A DNA stretch of 64,000 nt from positions 186,001 to 250,000 of the forward strand of contig NZ_WEGL01000010.1 of assembly GCF_009604455.1 (NCBI RefSeq), given 5' to 3'. The translations under genes were made by a program, and so were the position numbers. Origin of the DNA: Streptomyces sp. RB17. GTDB lineage: Bacteria; Actinomycetota; Actinomycetes; Streptomycetales; Streptomycetaceae. Under the pieces are notes generated by a model. That model was not told the DNA's origin. It searched no databases and saw only the letters and a program-made list of their open reading frames with translations. Shown piece by piece: positions 26,363 to 34,820 of this stretch (positions are counted from its first letter, which is position 1; each line of letters begins with the position of its first letter).

Positions 26363-26567
26363 CTGTGCCTCCCTGAGCTGGCTGAACGTGGGACGCAGCG
26401 TAGACCCCGAAGCGGTGTCCACCGGAAGAGGGCCGGGAGCGGGGCCCTGGGCTGCCATGGTAGTTTCGTTGTACGGGAGCAGCCGTTGTATGCTGCTCCG
26501 GTTGCCCGATCCTGATCGGGCCGTTCCCCTGGCAACGCCACTCAAGATCTCAGGTCTTAAGATCTCG

Positions 26568-26585
26568 ATCCCGGCATGCCGGGAT
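26568..26585. promoter_or_regulatory. Palindromic leader element upstream of rpmB
   Basis: A perfect 18-bp palindrome centred on GCATGC lies 37 bp before the rpmB GTG. Upstream of it are two copies of AAGATCT (26544-26550 and 26559-26565) and an 8-bp hairpin GGAGCAGC/GCTGCTCC (26476-26483 with 26492-26499). These could be folds in the rpmB leader RNA or protein-binding sites. Confidence 0.4.
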
Positions 26586-26621
26586 TAACCGTAAGTGCAT
26601 CTGAAGTCTTTGGAGTGACCC

Positions 26622-26807
26622 GTGGCTGCCAACTGCGACGTCTGCGGCAAGGGGCCGGGCTTCGGCAACAACATCTCGCACTCGCACCGCCGTACGTCCC
26701 GCCGCTGGAACCCGAACATCCAGCGTGTGCGTACTGTGGTCGGCGGGACGCCGAAGCGCGTGAACGCTTGCACCTCGTGCATCAAGGCCGGCAAGGTCTC
26801 GCGCTGA
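26622..26807 (+). CDS. rpmB: 50S ribosomal protein L28
   Basis: A 61-residue L28 starting MAANCDVCGKGPGFGNN, with HSHRRTSRRWNPNIQ in the middle. The zinc-binding CxxC pairs (CDVC at 5-8, CTSC near 50) are intact, so this is the C+ zinc form. Streptomyces often carry several rpmB copies, including C- versions under zinc control; I see no Zur-type site here. The gene is alone on the plus strand with a strong terminator behind it. Confidence 0.97.
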   Translation: MAANCDVCGKGPGFGNNISHSHRRTSRRWNPNIQRVRTVVGGTPKRVNACTSCIKAGKVSR

Positions 26808-26844
26808 CGCTACAGCTGAGCGCGCGGCCACTGCCTGGTTCGCT

Positions 26845-26884
26845 GCAAAAAGCCGGTCCACCTGAGGGTGGACCGGCTTTTTGC
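26845..26884. terminator. Bidirectional terminator between rpmB and thiD
   Basis: An 18-bp perfect stem (26845-26862 with 26867-26884) with a TGAG loop begins with GCAAAAAGCC and ends with GGCTTTTTGC, giving a T-run in both directions. It serves the convergent rpmB and thiD genes. Confidence 0.92.
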
Positions 26885-26907
26885 CGTACCCGAGGCCCAC
26901 AAGCACA

Positions 26908-27717
26908 TCAGCCGCGCAACCGCCAGCCGTGGTCCACCGGCCCGATCCCCGCCCCGAGCGCGAACCCGGCCGCGATGGCCCCCGTGACGTACTCCTTGGC
27001 CGCCGTGACCGCCTCCGGCACGCTCAGGCCCTTCGCCAGCCCCGACGCGACGGCGGACGCCAGCGTGCAGCCCGTGCCGTGCGTGTGCCGGTTGTCGTGA
27101 CGCGGGGCCCGCAGCCAGAGTTCCTCGGAGCCGTCGGTCAACAGGTCGACGGCCTGGTTCCCGCCCGCCCGCCCTGCGTCTCCCGCCAGGTGCCCGCCCT
27201 TGATCAGCGCCCAGCGCGGCCCGTACTCCAGCACGGCCGCGGCGGCCCGTCGTAGATCGTCCTCGGACCCGACCCGCACCCCGGTGAGTTGTGCCACCTC
27301 GTCGAGGTTCGGGGTCGCCACGGTGGCCACCGGGAGCAGCTTCGTCCGTACGGAGTCCAGCGCGGACGCGGCGAGCAGCGGGTCGCCGTGCTTGGAGACG
27401 CCCACCGGGTCGACCACGGCAGGCGCGTCCGTGCCGGAGATCAACTCGGCGACCGCCTCGACCAGTTCCGCCGAGGCCAGCATGCCGGTCTTCACGGCCT
27501 GGACGCCGATGTCGTCCACGACGCTGCGGTACTGGGCCCGCACGGCCTCCACGGGCAGTTCCCAGGCGCCCTGCACGCCGAGGGAGTTCTGCGCGGTCAC
27601 CGCCGTGATCACACTCATCCCGTGCACGCCGAGCGCCAGCATCGTCTTCAGGTCGGCCTGGATCCCGGCCCCGCCCCCGGAGTCGGAGCCCGCCACGGTC
27701 AGCACACGGGGGATCAC
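26908..27717 (-). CDS. thiD: Hydroxymethylpyrimidine/phosphomethylpyrimidine kinase
   Basis: A 269-residue ribokinase-fold enzyme that phosphorylates HMP and HMP-P for thiamine synthesis. It shows GSDSGGGAGIQADLK near the N-terminus, the VDPVGVSKHGDPLL substrate loop and the anion hole HGTGCTLASAVAS with the catalytic Cys/Asp region. Its GTG overlaps the thiL stop by four bases (GTGA), so the two are coupled. No TPP-riboswitch motif is evident upstream of the pair. Confidence 0.95.
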   Translation of the reverse strand: MIPRVLTVAGSDSGGGAGIQADLKTMLALGVHGMSVITAVTAQNSLGVQGAWELPVEAVRAQYRSVVDDIGVQAVKTGMLASAELVEAVAELISGTDAPAVVDPVGVSKHGDPLLAASALDSVRTKLLPVATVATPNLDEVAQLTGVRVGSEDDLRRAAAAVLEYGPRWALIKGGHLAGDAGRAGGNQAVDLLTDGSEELWLRAPRHDNRHTHGTGCTLASAVASGLAKGLSVPEAVTAAKEYVTGAIAAGFALGAGIGPVDHGWRLRG

Positions 27718-28679
27718 GACTCGATGCCCCCGAAGTGGTCCCAGCCGCCCTTGCTGGTCCAGGGCGCCCCGTCGACGGTCACCTGGGGCAGCGCGGAGGG
27801 GTTCAGGACCTCGCCGATGACCTTCCAGCGGGCCGGCAGCTTGGCGTCCGGCGGGAAGGTCGCGACGATCGCGTGGTCCTCTCCCCCGGTCAGCACCCAC
27901 TGCAGCGGGTCGACGCCGACGGCCTGCCCGATGTCGTTCATCTGGGTCGGGATGTCGATCGCGCCCGAGCGGATGTCGATGCGGACCTTGCTGGCCTCGG
28001 CGATGTGCCCGAGGTCGGCGATCAGCCCGTCGCTCACGTCGCACATCGCGGTCGCGCCGAGCGCGGCGGCGGCCGGACCCGCGTGGTACGGCGGCTCGGG
28101 GCGGCGGTGGGCCTCCACGAAGGCGCGCGGCGAGCGGAAACCGCGGGAGAGGACCGCGTAACCGGCCGCGGACCAGCCCAGCCAGCCCGTGACGGCCACC
28201 AGGTCGCCGGGCTGGGCGCCGGCCCGCGTGACGGGCTCCTGGTTGCGCAGATCGCCGAGCGCGGTGATCGACACCATGATCGTGTCGCCGCGTACGACGT
28301 CACCGCCGACCACGGAGGCACCCGCGACCTGGCACTCGTCGCGCAGGCCGTCCATCAGCTCGCTGGGCCAGGTGACCGGGAGTTCAGCCGGGACGACCAG
28401 GCCGAGCAGCAGGGCGGTCGGTACGGCGCCCATCGCGGCGATGTCGGCGAGGTTCTGCGCCGCCGCCTTGCGGCCGACGTCGTAGGCCGTGGACCAGTCG
28501 CGGCGGAAGTGCCGCCCCTCCAGCAGGATGTCGGTGCTCGCCACCACCCGGCGGTCGGGCGCGGCGACCACCGCGGCGTCGTCGCCGGGGCCGACCCGGA
28601 CCGCCGGGGTGGTGGTGAGACGGGAGGTGAGCTCCCTGATGAGCCCGAACTCCCCGAGCTCACCAACAGTGCCCTTCAT
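27714..28679 (-). CDS. thiL: Thiamine-monophosphate kinase
   Basis: A 321-residue AIR-synthase-fold kinase that makes thiamine diphosphate from the monophosphate. The metal-binding GPGDDAAVV (residues 30-38), the STDILLEGRHF segment, the GGDVVRGD motif and the CDVSDGLIADLGH motif are all present. It is the first gene of a thiL-thiD operon and is divergent from the Lrp-type gene across a 246-bp region containing an operator-like array. Confidence 0.95.
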   Translation of the reverse strand: MKGTVGELGEFGLIRELTSRLTTTPAVRVGPGDDAAVVAAPDRRVVASTDILLEGRHFRRDWSTAYDVGRKAAAQNLADIAAMGAVPTALLLGLVVPAELPVTWPSELMDGLRDECQVAGASVVGGDVVRGDTIMVSITALGDLRNQEPVTRAGAQPGDLVAVTGWLGWSAAGYAVLSRGFRSPRAFVEAHRRPEPPYHAGPAAAALGATAMCDVSDGLIADLGHIAEASKVRIDIRSGAIDIPTQMNDIGQAVGVDPLQWVLTGGEDHAIVATFPPDAKLPARWKVIGEVLNPSALPQVTVDGAPWTSKGGWDHFGGIES

Positions 28680-28750
28680 TGCGCTTGCTCCCCTTCTCTG
28701 CCATGCCGTGCCCAGTCGCGCGTCATCAGTGTCCCCGATACCGTCGAGAT

Positions 28751-28798
28751 GACCGTCGATACGGTCCGGATGACCGTCGGAACGGTCTTACGACCGTC
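28751..28798. promoter_or_regulatory. Array of GACCGT-N4-ACGGTC dyads
   Basis: GACCGTCGATACGGTC (28751-28766) and GACCGTCGGAACGGTC (28772-28787) are two inverted repeats spaced 21 bp apart. A half-site GACCGTC follows at 28792 and a partial ACCGTCGA precedes near 28740. The array lies between divergent thiL and the Lrp-domain gene. Confidence 0.6.
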
Positions 28799-28925
28799 AA
28801 CTTCCGTCGTGCCTGCACCCTGGCGCGCAAGCCCGGTTCCCGCAGGTCTCCCCGCGGGGAGCGGCAACGCGATACCGTGGCGTTCCTTTTCCCCACATGA
28901 TCCTCGTGGCCGCCCTGGAGGTTCC

Positions 28926-29159
28926 GTGGTACAGGCGTACATCCTGATCCAGACGGAGGTCGGCAAGGCGTCGACCGTCGCCGAGACGATCAGCAAGATC
29001 CCTGGAGTGATCCAGGCCGAGGACGTGACGGGACCGTACGACGTCATCGTGCGCGCCCAGGCCGACACGGTCGACGACCTCGGTCGCATGGTGGTCGCCA
29101 AGGTCCAGCAAGTGGACGGCATCACCCGCACCCTGACCTGTCCGGTCGTGCATCTGTAG
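28926..29159 (+). CDS. Stand-alone Lrp/AsnC ligand-binding (RAM) domain protein
   Basis: A 77-residue protein made only of the RAM domain: VQAYILIQTEVGKASTVAE at the N-terminus and the signature GPYDVIVRAQADTVDDL. There is no helix-turn-helix, so it is not a DNA-binding Lrp; such proteins form rings and may modulate full-length Lrp partners or bind amino acids. The GTG has GGAGG six bases upstream. A DUF3515 lipoprotein gene follows 20 bp later. Confidence 0.9.
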   Translation: MVQAYILIQTEVGKASTVAETISKIPGVIQAEDVTGPYDVIVRAQADTVDDLGRMVVAKVQQVDGITRTLTCPVVHL

Positions 29160-29179
29160 CCCCCGTCTACGCTTGGCCG

Positions 29180-29701
29180 GTGAAGTTCTTCGGTCACCGG
29201 CCCTTCGGCCTGCTCGCGCCCGCGCTGCTGATCGCGGTCGCGGGCTGCTCCTCGGCAGACGACAGCGCCGCCGTGGCGGTTCCCAGCCCCGACGCGAAGA
29301 CGGCGCCGGTGTGCCGGGAACTGCACCGGACGCTGCCGCAGAAGCTCGACGGGCGAAGCCGCAACGACCCCGAACCCCGGTCCGCCTACACGGCGGGCTG
29401 GGGAAACTCGGCGATCATACTGCGCTGCGGTGTCGTACGGCCGCCGAAGATGATCGATCCCAAGGTGGCCAAGGGCGACGACCCGGACGCCATCGCGGGG
29501 GGCGTGAACGGCGTCGACTGGCTGATGGAGAAGCAGGGCGACGGCACCTGGCGGTTCACCACCGCGGGCCGCGTGGCCTATGTGCAGATCGGCCTGCCCG
29601 AGGGGATGTCCGCGCAGGAGGAGGGCACGGCGATCCTCACGGATCTCGCCCCGGCCGTGAAGAAGGCGATCCCCAAGGGGATCGCCTCCATGCGCGGGTG
29701 A
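29180..29701 (+). CDS. DUF3515 lipoprotein
   Basis: A 173-residue exported lipoprotein. The signal peptide (MKFFGHRPFGLLAPALLIAV) ends in the lipobox VAGC with Cys at residue 23. The mature part has two further Cys (VCRELH and LRCGVV) that probably form a disulfide. The family is actinobacterial and of unknown function, and usually lies beside ddl and thiL, as here. It converges on ddl with a 12-bp gap. Confidence 0.9.
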   Translation: MKFFGHRPFGLLAPALLIAVAGCSSADDSAAVAVPSPDAKTAPVCRELHRTLPQKLDGRSRNDPEPRSAYTAGWGNSAIILRCGVVRPPKMIDPKVAKGDDPDAIAGGVNGVDWLMEKQGDGTWRFTTAGRVAYVQIGLPEGMSAQEEGTAILTDLAPAVKKAIPKGIASMRG

Positions 29702-29713
29702 TGCGTCGGCTGC

Positions 29714-30871
29714 TCAGCGCAGGCCGGTCGAGCGGCGCAGCGCCGCCTGCACCAGGCGGTCGATCAGCTCCGGGTAGCTGACGCCGCTGGCCTGCCACAT
29801 CTGCGGGTACATCGAGATCGGCGTGAAGCCGGGCAGGGTGTTGATCTCGTTGATCACGAACTCGCCGTCCTCGGTGAGGAAGAAGTCCGCGCGGACCAGA
29901 CCCTCGCAGGAGACCGCCTCGAACGCCTCGACCGCGAGCCGCCGCACCTCGGCGGTCTGCTCCTCGGTGAGCGGCGCCGGGACGATTCCGGGCGTGGAGT
30001 CGATGTACTTGGCCTCGAAGTCGTAGTACGCGTGCGCGTCCGGCGGCGGGATCTCGGCCGGGACGGAGGCGCGCGGGCCGTCCTCGAACTCCAGGACGCC
30101 GCACTCGATCTCGCGGCCCCGCACGGCGGCCTCGATCAGGATCTTCGGGTCGTGGGCCTGCGCGGTGGCGATCGCCTCGTCCAGGCCGGACAGGTCGTCG
30201 ACCTTGGTGATGCCGATGGACGAGCCCGCGCGCGCGGGCTTCACGAACAGCGGCCAGCCGTGCTCGCCGGCGAAGTCGATGATCTTCTTGCGGGCGGCGG
30301 ACTCGTCCCGTTCCCACTCGCGCGGCCGGATCACCACGTACGGGCCGACCTCGAGCCCGTAGGAGGTGAAGATCCGCTTCATGTACTCCTTGTCCTGGCC
30401 GACGGCCGAGGCGAGCACACCGGCACCCACGTACGGCACCCCGGACAGCTCCAGGAGGCCCTGCAGGGTGCCGTCCTCGCCGTACGGGCCGTGCAGCACC
30501 GGGAAGACCACGTCGACCTCGCCGAGCGCCTTGGGCACCGAGCCGGGCTCGCTGTAGACGACCTCGCGGTTGGCGGGGTCGACGGGGAGCACCACGCCGC
30601 CCTCGTGCGACTCCGCCAGTTCCTCGACGGCGGGCAGGCGGCGGTCGGTGATGGCCATCCGCTCCGGCTCGTCGGCGGTGAGCACCCAACGGCCCTCCCG
30701 CGTGATGCCGATCGGCAGGACGTCGTACTTCGTCCGGTCGATGGCCTTGAGGACCGCGCCGGCGGTGACCATGGAGATCCCGTGTTCGGAGCTGCGCCCG
30801 CCGAACACGACGGCCACACGCGGCTTGCGCGCCGGCTGCTCAGGGCTCTGGGGAAGGTTCTCGGTGCTCAT
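29714..30871 (-). CDS. ddl: D-alanine--D-alanine ligase
   Basis: A 385-residue ATP-grasp enzyme that makes D-Ala-D-Ala for peptidoglycan. Motifs seen are VVFGGRSSEHGIS at the N-terminus, FPVLHGPYGEDGT, FVKPARAGSSIGI, the omega-loop YYDFEAKYID, and the metal site INEINTLPGFT. The Tyr-Lys pattern in the omega loop suits a normal D-Ala ligase rather than a VanA-type D-lactate ligase. The start at ATG 30871 has no obvious ribosome site. The gene follows gpsA by 103 bp. Confidence 0.96.
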   Translation of the reverse strand: MSTENLPQSPEQPARKPRVAVVFGGRSSEHGISMVTAGAVLKAIDRTKYDVLPIGITREGRWVLTADEPERMAITDRRLPAVEELAESHEGGVVLPVDPANREVVYSEPGSVPKALGEVDVVFPVLHGPYGEDGTLQGLLELSGVPYVGAGVLASAVGQDKEYMKRIFTSYGLEVGPYVVIRPREWERDESAARKKIIDFAGEHGWPLFVKPARAGSSIGITKVDDLSGLDEAIATAQAHDPKILIEAAVRGREIECGVLEFEDGPRASVPAEIPPPDAHAYYDFEAKYIDSTPGIVPAPLTEEQTAEVRRLAVEAFEAVSCEGLVRADFFLTEDGEFVINEINTLPGFTPISMYPQMWQASGVSYPELIDRLVQAALRRSTGLR

Positions 30872-30974
30872 ATCGCGTTGAGAGTACCCGGTGGTATCCC
30901 ACGAGTCAGCGCCCACTTGGCCGCCGTGACTCCGTGTCCCCCGGGCGGTCGCTCAGCGTCGCGCGGGAGGCGGT

Positions 30975-31985
30975 TCAGCGCCTCTCGGGCTTGGCGCTGC
31001 GCGACATCAGCTCCTTGACGGCGACCACGGGGGACTTGCCCTCGTGGACGATGGCGACGACCGTCTCGGCGATGGGCATGTCGACGCCGTGCCGGCGGGC
31101 CAGATCCAGCACGGACTCGCAGGACTTGACGCCCTCGGCGGTCTGCTTGGTGACCGCGATGGTCTCCTGCAGGGTCATGCCCTTGCCGAGGTTGGTGCCG
31201 AAGGTGTGGTTGCGGGACAGCGGCGAGGAGCAGGTCGCCACCAGGTCGCCGAGGCCCGCGAGTCCGGAGAAGGTCAGCGGGTCGGCACCGAGCACGACAC
31301 CGAGCCGCGCGGTCTCTGCGAGGCCCCGGGTGATGAGCGAGCCCTTGGCGTTGTCGCCGAGCCCCATGCCGTCCGCGATGCCGACGGCGAGCCCGATGAC
31401 GTTCTTCACCGCACCGCCCAGCTCGCAGCCCACCACGTCGGTTTCCGTGTACGGCCGGAAGTACGGCGTGTGGCAGGCGGCCTGGAGACGCTGGGCCACG
31501 GCCTCGTCGGTGCAGGCGACGACGGCGGCGGCCGGCATGCGGGCGGCGATCTCGCGGGCCAGGTTGGGCCCGGTGACGACCGCGATGCGGTCGGAGCCGA
31601 CCTTGGCGACGTCGTCGATGACCTCGCTCATCCGCATGGCGGAGCCGAGTTCGACGCCCTTCATCAGGGAGACGAGCACGGTGTCCGGGGCGAGCAGCGG
31701 GGTCCACTCGGCGAGGTTGGCGCGCAGGGTCTGGGAGGGGACGGCGAGGACGGTGAAGTCCGCGTCGCGCAGGGCCTCGGCCGGGTCCGAGGTCGCTACG
31801 AGATTCTCCGGGAGTTCGACCCCGGGCAGGTAGTCGGGGTTGGTCCGCGTCGAGTTGACGGCCTCGGCCAGTTCGGGGCGACGGGCCCACAGGGTCACCT
31901 CGCAGCCCGCGTCGGCGAGGACCATACCGAAGGCGGTGCCCCACGAGCCGGTGCCCATGACCGCCGCCTTGACCGCCTTGCTCAC
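30975..31985 (-). CDS. gpsA: Glycerol-3-phosphate dehydrogenase [NAD(P)+]
   Basis: A 336-residue enzyme that makes sn-glycerol-3-phosphate from DHAP for phospholipids. The dinucleotide site VMGTGSWGTAFG lies at residues 9-20; SLMKGVE and the catalytic Lys in ELGGAVKNVIGLAVG are present, as is GLAGLGDLVATC. The GTG start overlaps the plsC stop by four bases (GTGA), so acyltransferase and its substrate supplier are translationally coupled. Confidence 0.96.
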   Translation of the reverse strand: MSKAVKAAVMGTGSWGTAFGMVLADAGCEVTLWARRPELAEAVNSTRTNPDYLPGVELPENLVATSDPAEALRDADFTVLAVPSQTLRANLAEWTPLLAPDTVLVSLMKGVELGSAMRMSEVIDDVAKVGSDRIAVVTGPNLAREIAARMPAAAVVACTDEAVAQRLQAACHTPYFRPYTETDVVGCELGGAVKNVIGLAVGIADGMGLGDNAKGSLITRGLAETARLGVVLGADPLTFSGLAGLGDLVATCSSPLSRNHTFGTNLGKGMTLQETIAVTKQTAEGVKSCESVLDLARRHGVDMPIAETVVAIVHEGKSPVVAVKELMSRSAKPERR

Positions 31986-32788
31986 TTGCCCTGCCCCTCC
32001 GGTTCCTTGCCCTGGGTCTGCGCCGACTGTGCCGACTGTGCCGTCTGTGCCGTCTGCGCCTTGGTGCGGCGCCGCTGTTCGATCCGCTCGCGGCGCGGGT
32101 CGTAGGGCGTCTCGGGCGCCTTCTCGCCGCGGATCTCCTCCAGCCGGCGGGTGATGGCCGCCATGATGACCTCGGTGGCCTCCTTGAGCAGGTCCGGGGT
32201 CATCTCCTTGTCGTAGAAGCGCGAGAGGTCCACGGGCGGGCCCGCGAGCACGTGATGGGTCTTGCGCGGGAAGAGGTTCGGCTTCTTGGCGTACGGCGGC
32301 AGCAGTTCGTTGGCGCCCCACTGGGCGATCGGGACGACCGGGCACTTGGTCTGCAGGGCGACGCGGGCGGCGCCGGTCTTGCCGGTCATGGGCCAGCCGT
32401 TCGGGTCGCGGGTGAGAGTGCCCTCGGGGTAGAAGGCGACGCACTCGCCGCGCTCCACGGCGTCGATCGCGGCCCGGAAGGCGCTGAGCGCGTCCGTGGA
32501 CTCGCGGTAGACGGGGATCTGCCCGGTTCCGCGCATGGCGGCGCCGACGAATCCCTTCTTGAAAAGTCCGCTCTTCGCCAGGAATCGCGGAACCCGCCCG
32601 GTGTTGTACTGATAGTGCGCATACGCGAAGGGATCCACGTGGGAATTGTGGTTCACCACCGTGATAAATCCGCCCTCGGCCGGAATGTGCTCCATTCCAC
32701 GCCAGTCCCGCTTGATCAGAGCCACCAGCGGCGGTTTGCAGATCACCGCGGCGAAGCGGTACCAGAAGCCGATTCTGCGGCGGGGCAC
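31982..32788 (-). CDS. plsC: 1-acylglycerol-3-phosphate acyltransferase (PlsC family)
   Basis: About 268 residues. The acyltransferase motif HX4D is NHNSHVD near residue 46, and motif III is FYPEGT near 120. A short hydrophobic N-terminal region (FWYRFAAVICKPPLVALI) probably attaches it to the membrane. The C-terminus ends in a Gln/Thr/Ala/Ser repeat (QTAQTAQSAQSAQTQ). It makes phosphatidic acid from lysophosphatidic acid. The GTG at 32788 has GAGGAAGG upstream. It is the first gene of plsC-gpsA-ddl. Confidence 0.92.
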   Translation of the reverse strand: MPRRRIGFWYRFAAVICKPPLVALIKRDWRGMEHIPAEGGFITVVNHNSHVDPFAYAHYQYNTGRVPRFLAKSGLFKKGFVGAAMRGTGQIPVYRESTDALSAFRAAIDAVERGECVAFYPEGTLTRDPNGWPMTGKTGAARVALQTKCPVVPIAQWGANELLPPYAKKPNLFPRKTHHVLAGPPVDLSRFYDKEMTPDLLKEATEVIMAAITRRLEEIRGEKAPETPYDPRRERIEQRRRTKAQTAQTAQSAQSAQTQGKEPEGQGK

Positions 32789-32941
32789 AAGGACACCTTC
32801 CTCTAGGGGCTGCCACCCCGGCGGGGGCCGCACGATTGTCGCCCCGAGCCGCCGGTCTGTCGAGAACACGGTACGCCCCGCCACCGACGGCGCCGGATGG
32901 CGCGGGGACAATGATCGTGACGAGAGAGGGGCGGTACGCCG

Positions 32942-33580
32942 GTGCAGTGGACCTTGGTCATCCCCCTGAAGCCCCTGTCGCGGGCCAAGAGCAGGCTCTC
33001 GGACACCGCGGGCGACGGGGTGCGCCCGGGGCTGGCGCTGGCGTTCGCGCAGGACACGGTGGCCGCGGCGCTGTCGTGTACGGCTGTGGCGGATGTGGTG
33101 GTCGTCACGGACGACGAGCGGGCGGCGCGCGAGCTGACGGCGCTGGGCGCGCGGATCCTCCCGGACACACCGGCGAGCGGCCTGAACGCCGCGCTGGCGC
33201 ACGGGGCGGCCGCCGTACGGGAAATGCGCCCGCGCACACCGGTCGCGGCCCTGAACGCCGATCTGCCGGCGTTGCGTCCGGCGGAACTTGCCGCCGTCCT
33301 GGGTGCGGCGGGGGAGTTTCCCCGGGCGTTTCTCGCGGATGCGGCGGGGGTTGGGACGACATTGCTCGCGGCCGCGGGTGATCATGAATTGACCCCGGCT
33401 TTCGGCCTGGATTCACGGAACCGGCATCGCGCGTCCGGAGCCGCGGAACTCCCACTCGCGGAGGTGGATTCGGTACGGCAGGACGTGGACACCGGGCACG
33501 ATCTGCGCGCGGCGCTGGCGCTGGGGGTGGGGCCGTACACCGCCGCGCTTTCGGCGGGGTTGCTGATCCCGGAGTCCTGA
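32942..33580 (+). CDS. cofC: 2-phospho-L-lactate / phosphoenolpyruvate guanylyltransferase (CofC/FbiD)
   Basis: A 212-residue nucleotidyltransferase of coenzyme F420 synthesis. The N-terminal VIPLKPLSRAKSRL (residues 6-19), VVVTDDERAA, ALNADLPALRP and the late TPAFGLDSRNRHRASGA segment are family marks. It activates phosphoenolpyruvate or 2-phospholactate with GTP before transfer to Fo. It starts at GTG and is divergent from plsC. Other F420 genes are not in the window. Confidence 0.92.
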   Translation: MQWTLVIPLKPLSRAKSRLSDTAGDGVRPGLALAFAQDTVAAALSCTAVADVVVVTDDERAARELTALGARILPDTPASGLNAALAHGAAAVREMRPRTPVAALNADLPALRPAELAAVLGAAGEFPRAFLADAAGVGTTLLAAAGDHELTPAFGLDSRNRHRASGAAELPLAEVDSVRQDVDTGHDLRAALALGVGPYTAALSAGLLIPES

Positions 33581-33650
33581 GCGCACCCGCGCTGGGGCTG
33601 AGCAGAGGTTCGGGGCGCGGCCAGGGCGCGAATGCGGGTGCGGCGGCTGC

Positions 33651-33710
33651 AACCCCCTGGGGGCGCGGGGAACTGCGCGACCGGCCGCAGCGGACCCGCA
33701 GCCCGCAGAC
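33651..33710. repeat. Intergenic GC-rich repeat copy
   Basis: The stretch contains GGGGCGCGGGGAACTGCGCG, the reverse complement of the repeat core found at 55080-55142 and, with changes, inside smc at 6092-6152. It lies in the 181-bp gap downstream of cofC. Confidence 0.65.
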
Positions 33711-33761
33711 GGCCGCGGCCCCACGGCGCATCCCGCACCGGCGGACATTAGGCTGGCCGTC

Positions 33762-33965
33762 ATGCAGGCCACCGCATACACCTACGACGCCGAAACCCGC
33801 AGCGGGCAGGTGCTCCTCGACGACGGCACCCCGGTGCCCTTCGACGCCGCCGCGTTCACCGCCGGAGGCCTGCTGCTGCTGCGCCCCGGGCAGCGCGTGC
33901 GCATCGAGACCGAGGGACAGGGCGACTCCCTGCGCATCACCCTCGTAACCCTTCAAACCCTGTAA
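33762..33965 (+). CDS. Small conserved protein, cold-shock-like fold possible
   Basis: A 67-residue protein of beta character: SGQVLLDDGTPVPFDAAAF followed by LLRPGQRVRIETEG. The order of short strands and the GQRV...E ending recall cold-shock (OB-fold) proteins, but the RNA-binding aromatic motifs are absent, so this is a weak inference. I do not know a function. There is no clear ribosome site before the ATG. A hairpin follows, shared with convergent hupS. Confidence 0.75.
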   Translation: MQATAYTYDAETRSGQVLLDDGTPVPFDAAAFTAGGLLLLRPGQRVRIETEGQGDSLRITLVTLQTL

Positions 33966-33984
33966 CTTCCCTTACACACGCCGC

Positions 33985-34013
33985 GGGCCGGACTCCTCAG
34001 GGGAGTCCGGCCC
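33985..34013. terminator. Bidirectional hairpin between the small protein gene and hupS
   Basis: A 12-bp perfect stem (33985-33996 with 34002-34013) and a 5-base loop lie between two convergent genes. No T tract is present. Confidence 0.7.
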
Positions 34014-34036
34014 GGCGCGTGAGTGCCTCGGCGTCC

Positions 34037-34684
34037 CTACGACGTCGCCTTGCGTGCGGTGGCCTTCTTGGCGGTGGTCTTGCGGGCCGACGACTTCTTG
34101 GCCGGGGCCTTCTTCGCGGTGACCTTCTTCGCCGGGGCCTTCTTGGCCGCCGCCTTCTTGGCGGTGGTCTTCTTCGCCGCGGCGGTCTTGGCGGCGGCCG
34201 TGGTCTTCTTGGCCGGAGCCTTCTTCGCCGTGGTCTTCTTCGCGGCGGCCGCCTTCTTCGTCGGCGCCGCCTTCTTGGCCGTGACCTTCTTCGCGGCCGC
34301 CTTGGTGGTCTTCTTCGCGGCGGCCTTCTTGACCGTCGCCGCGGCGCCGCCGGTCAGGCTGCCCTTCGGCGCCTTCTTGACCGCGACCTCGCCACCGCGC
34401 GGCAGCTTCTTCGAGCCGCTCACCAGGTCCTTGAAGCCCTGACCGGCGCGGAAGCGCGGAACGGAGGTCTTCTTGACCCGAACCCGCTCGCCCGTCTGAG
34501 GGTTGCGGGCGTAACGGGCGGGGCGGTCCACCTTCTCGAAGGACCCGAAGCCGGTGACCGAGACCCGCTCGCCCGCGACGACCGCGCGGACGATGGCGTC
34601 CAGGACATGATCGACAGCCTCGGCGGCCTGCTGGCGGCCGCCCACCTTGTCGGCAATCGCTTCTACGAGCTGCGCCTTGTTCAC
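34037..34684 (-). CDS. hupS: HU-family nucleoid protein HupS with Lys/Ala tail
   Basis: A 215-residue actinobacterial HU. Residues 1-92 form the HU fold (MNKAQLVEAIADKVGG, then GFGSFEKVDRPARYARNP with the DNA-intercalating Arg-Asn-Pro). The rest is a histone H1-like tail of KKTTAKKA/PAKK repeats. In S. coelicolor the homologue HupS is sporulation-associated and compacts spore nucleoids. The start is a GTG with GAAGGGGAAG upstream. The length and tail distinguish it from the short vegetative HupA. Confidence 0.95.
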   Translation of the reverse strand: MNKAQLVEAIADKVGGRQQAAEAVDHVLDAIVRAVVAGERVSVTGFGSFEKVDRPARYARNPQTGERVRVKKTSVPRFRAGQGFKDLVSGSKKLPRGGEVAVKKAPKGSLTGGAAATVKKAAAKKTTKAAAKKVTAKKAAPTKKAAAAKKTTAKKAPAKKTTAAAKTAAAKKTTAKKAAAKKAPAKKVTAKKAPAKKSSARKTTAKKATARKATS

Positions 34685-34820
34685 GTCTTCCCCTTCGGAG
34701 ACATCGCCAGAACGAAAGTGTTCAAGCTTTTTCGCACGTTAGGCAGATATATACCGCAAATCAAACACGAAACGGGCTAATCACCCTTGTGCCGCAACCG
34801 ACTCGGCGCTCTCGGGCTGT

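Noticed and set aside
28680..28925. A TPP riboswitch in front of thiL
   Set aside because: I looked for the conserved TPP-riboswitch core and saw none. The region instead contains the GACCGT dyads.
29714..30871. A VanA-type D-Ala-D-Lac ligase conferring glycopeptide resistance
   Set aside because: The omega-loop EAKYID pattern is that of normal D-Ala-D-Ala ligases, and no vanH or vanX neighbours exist.
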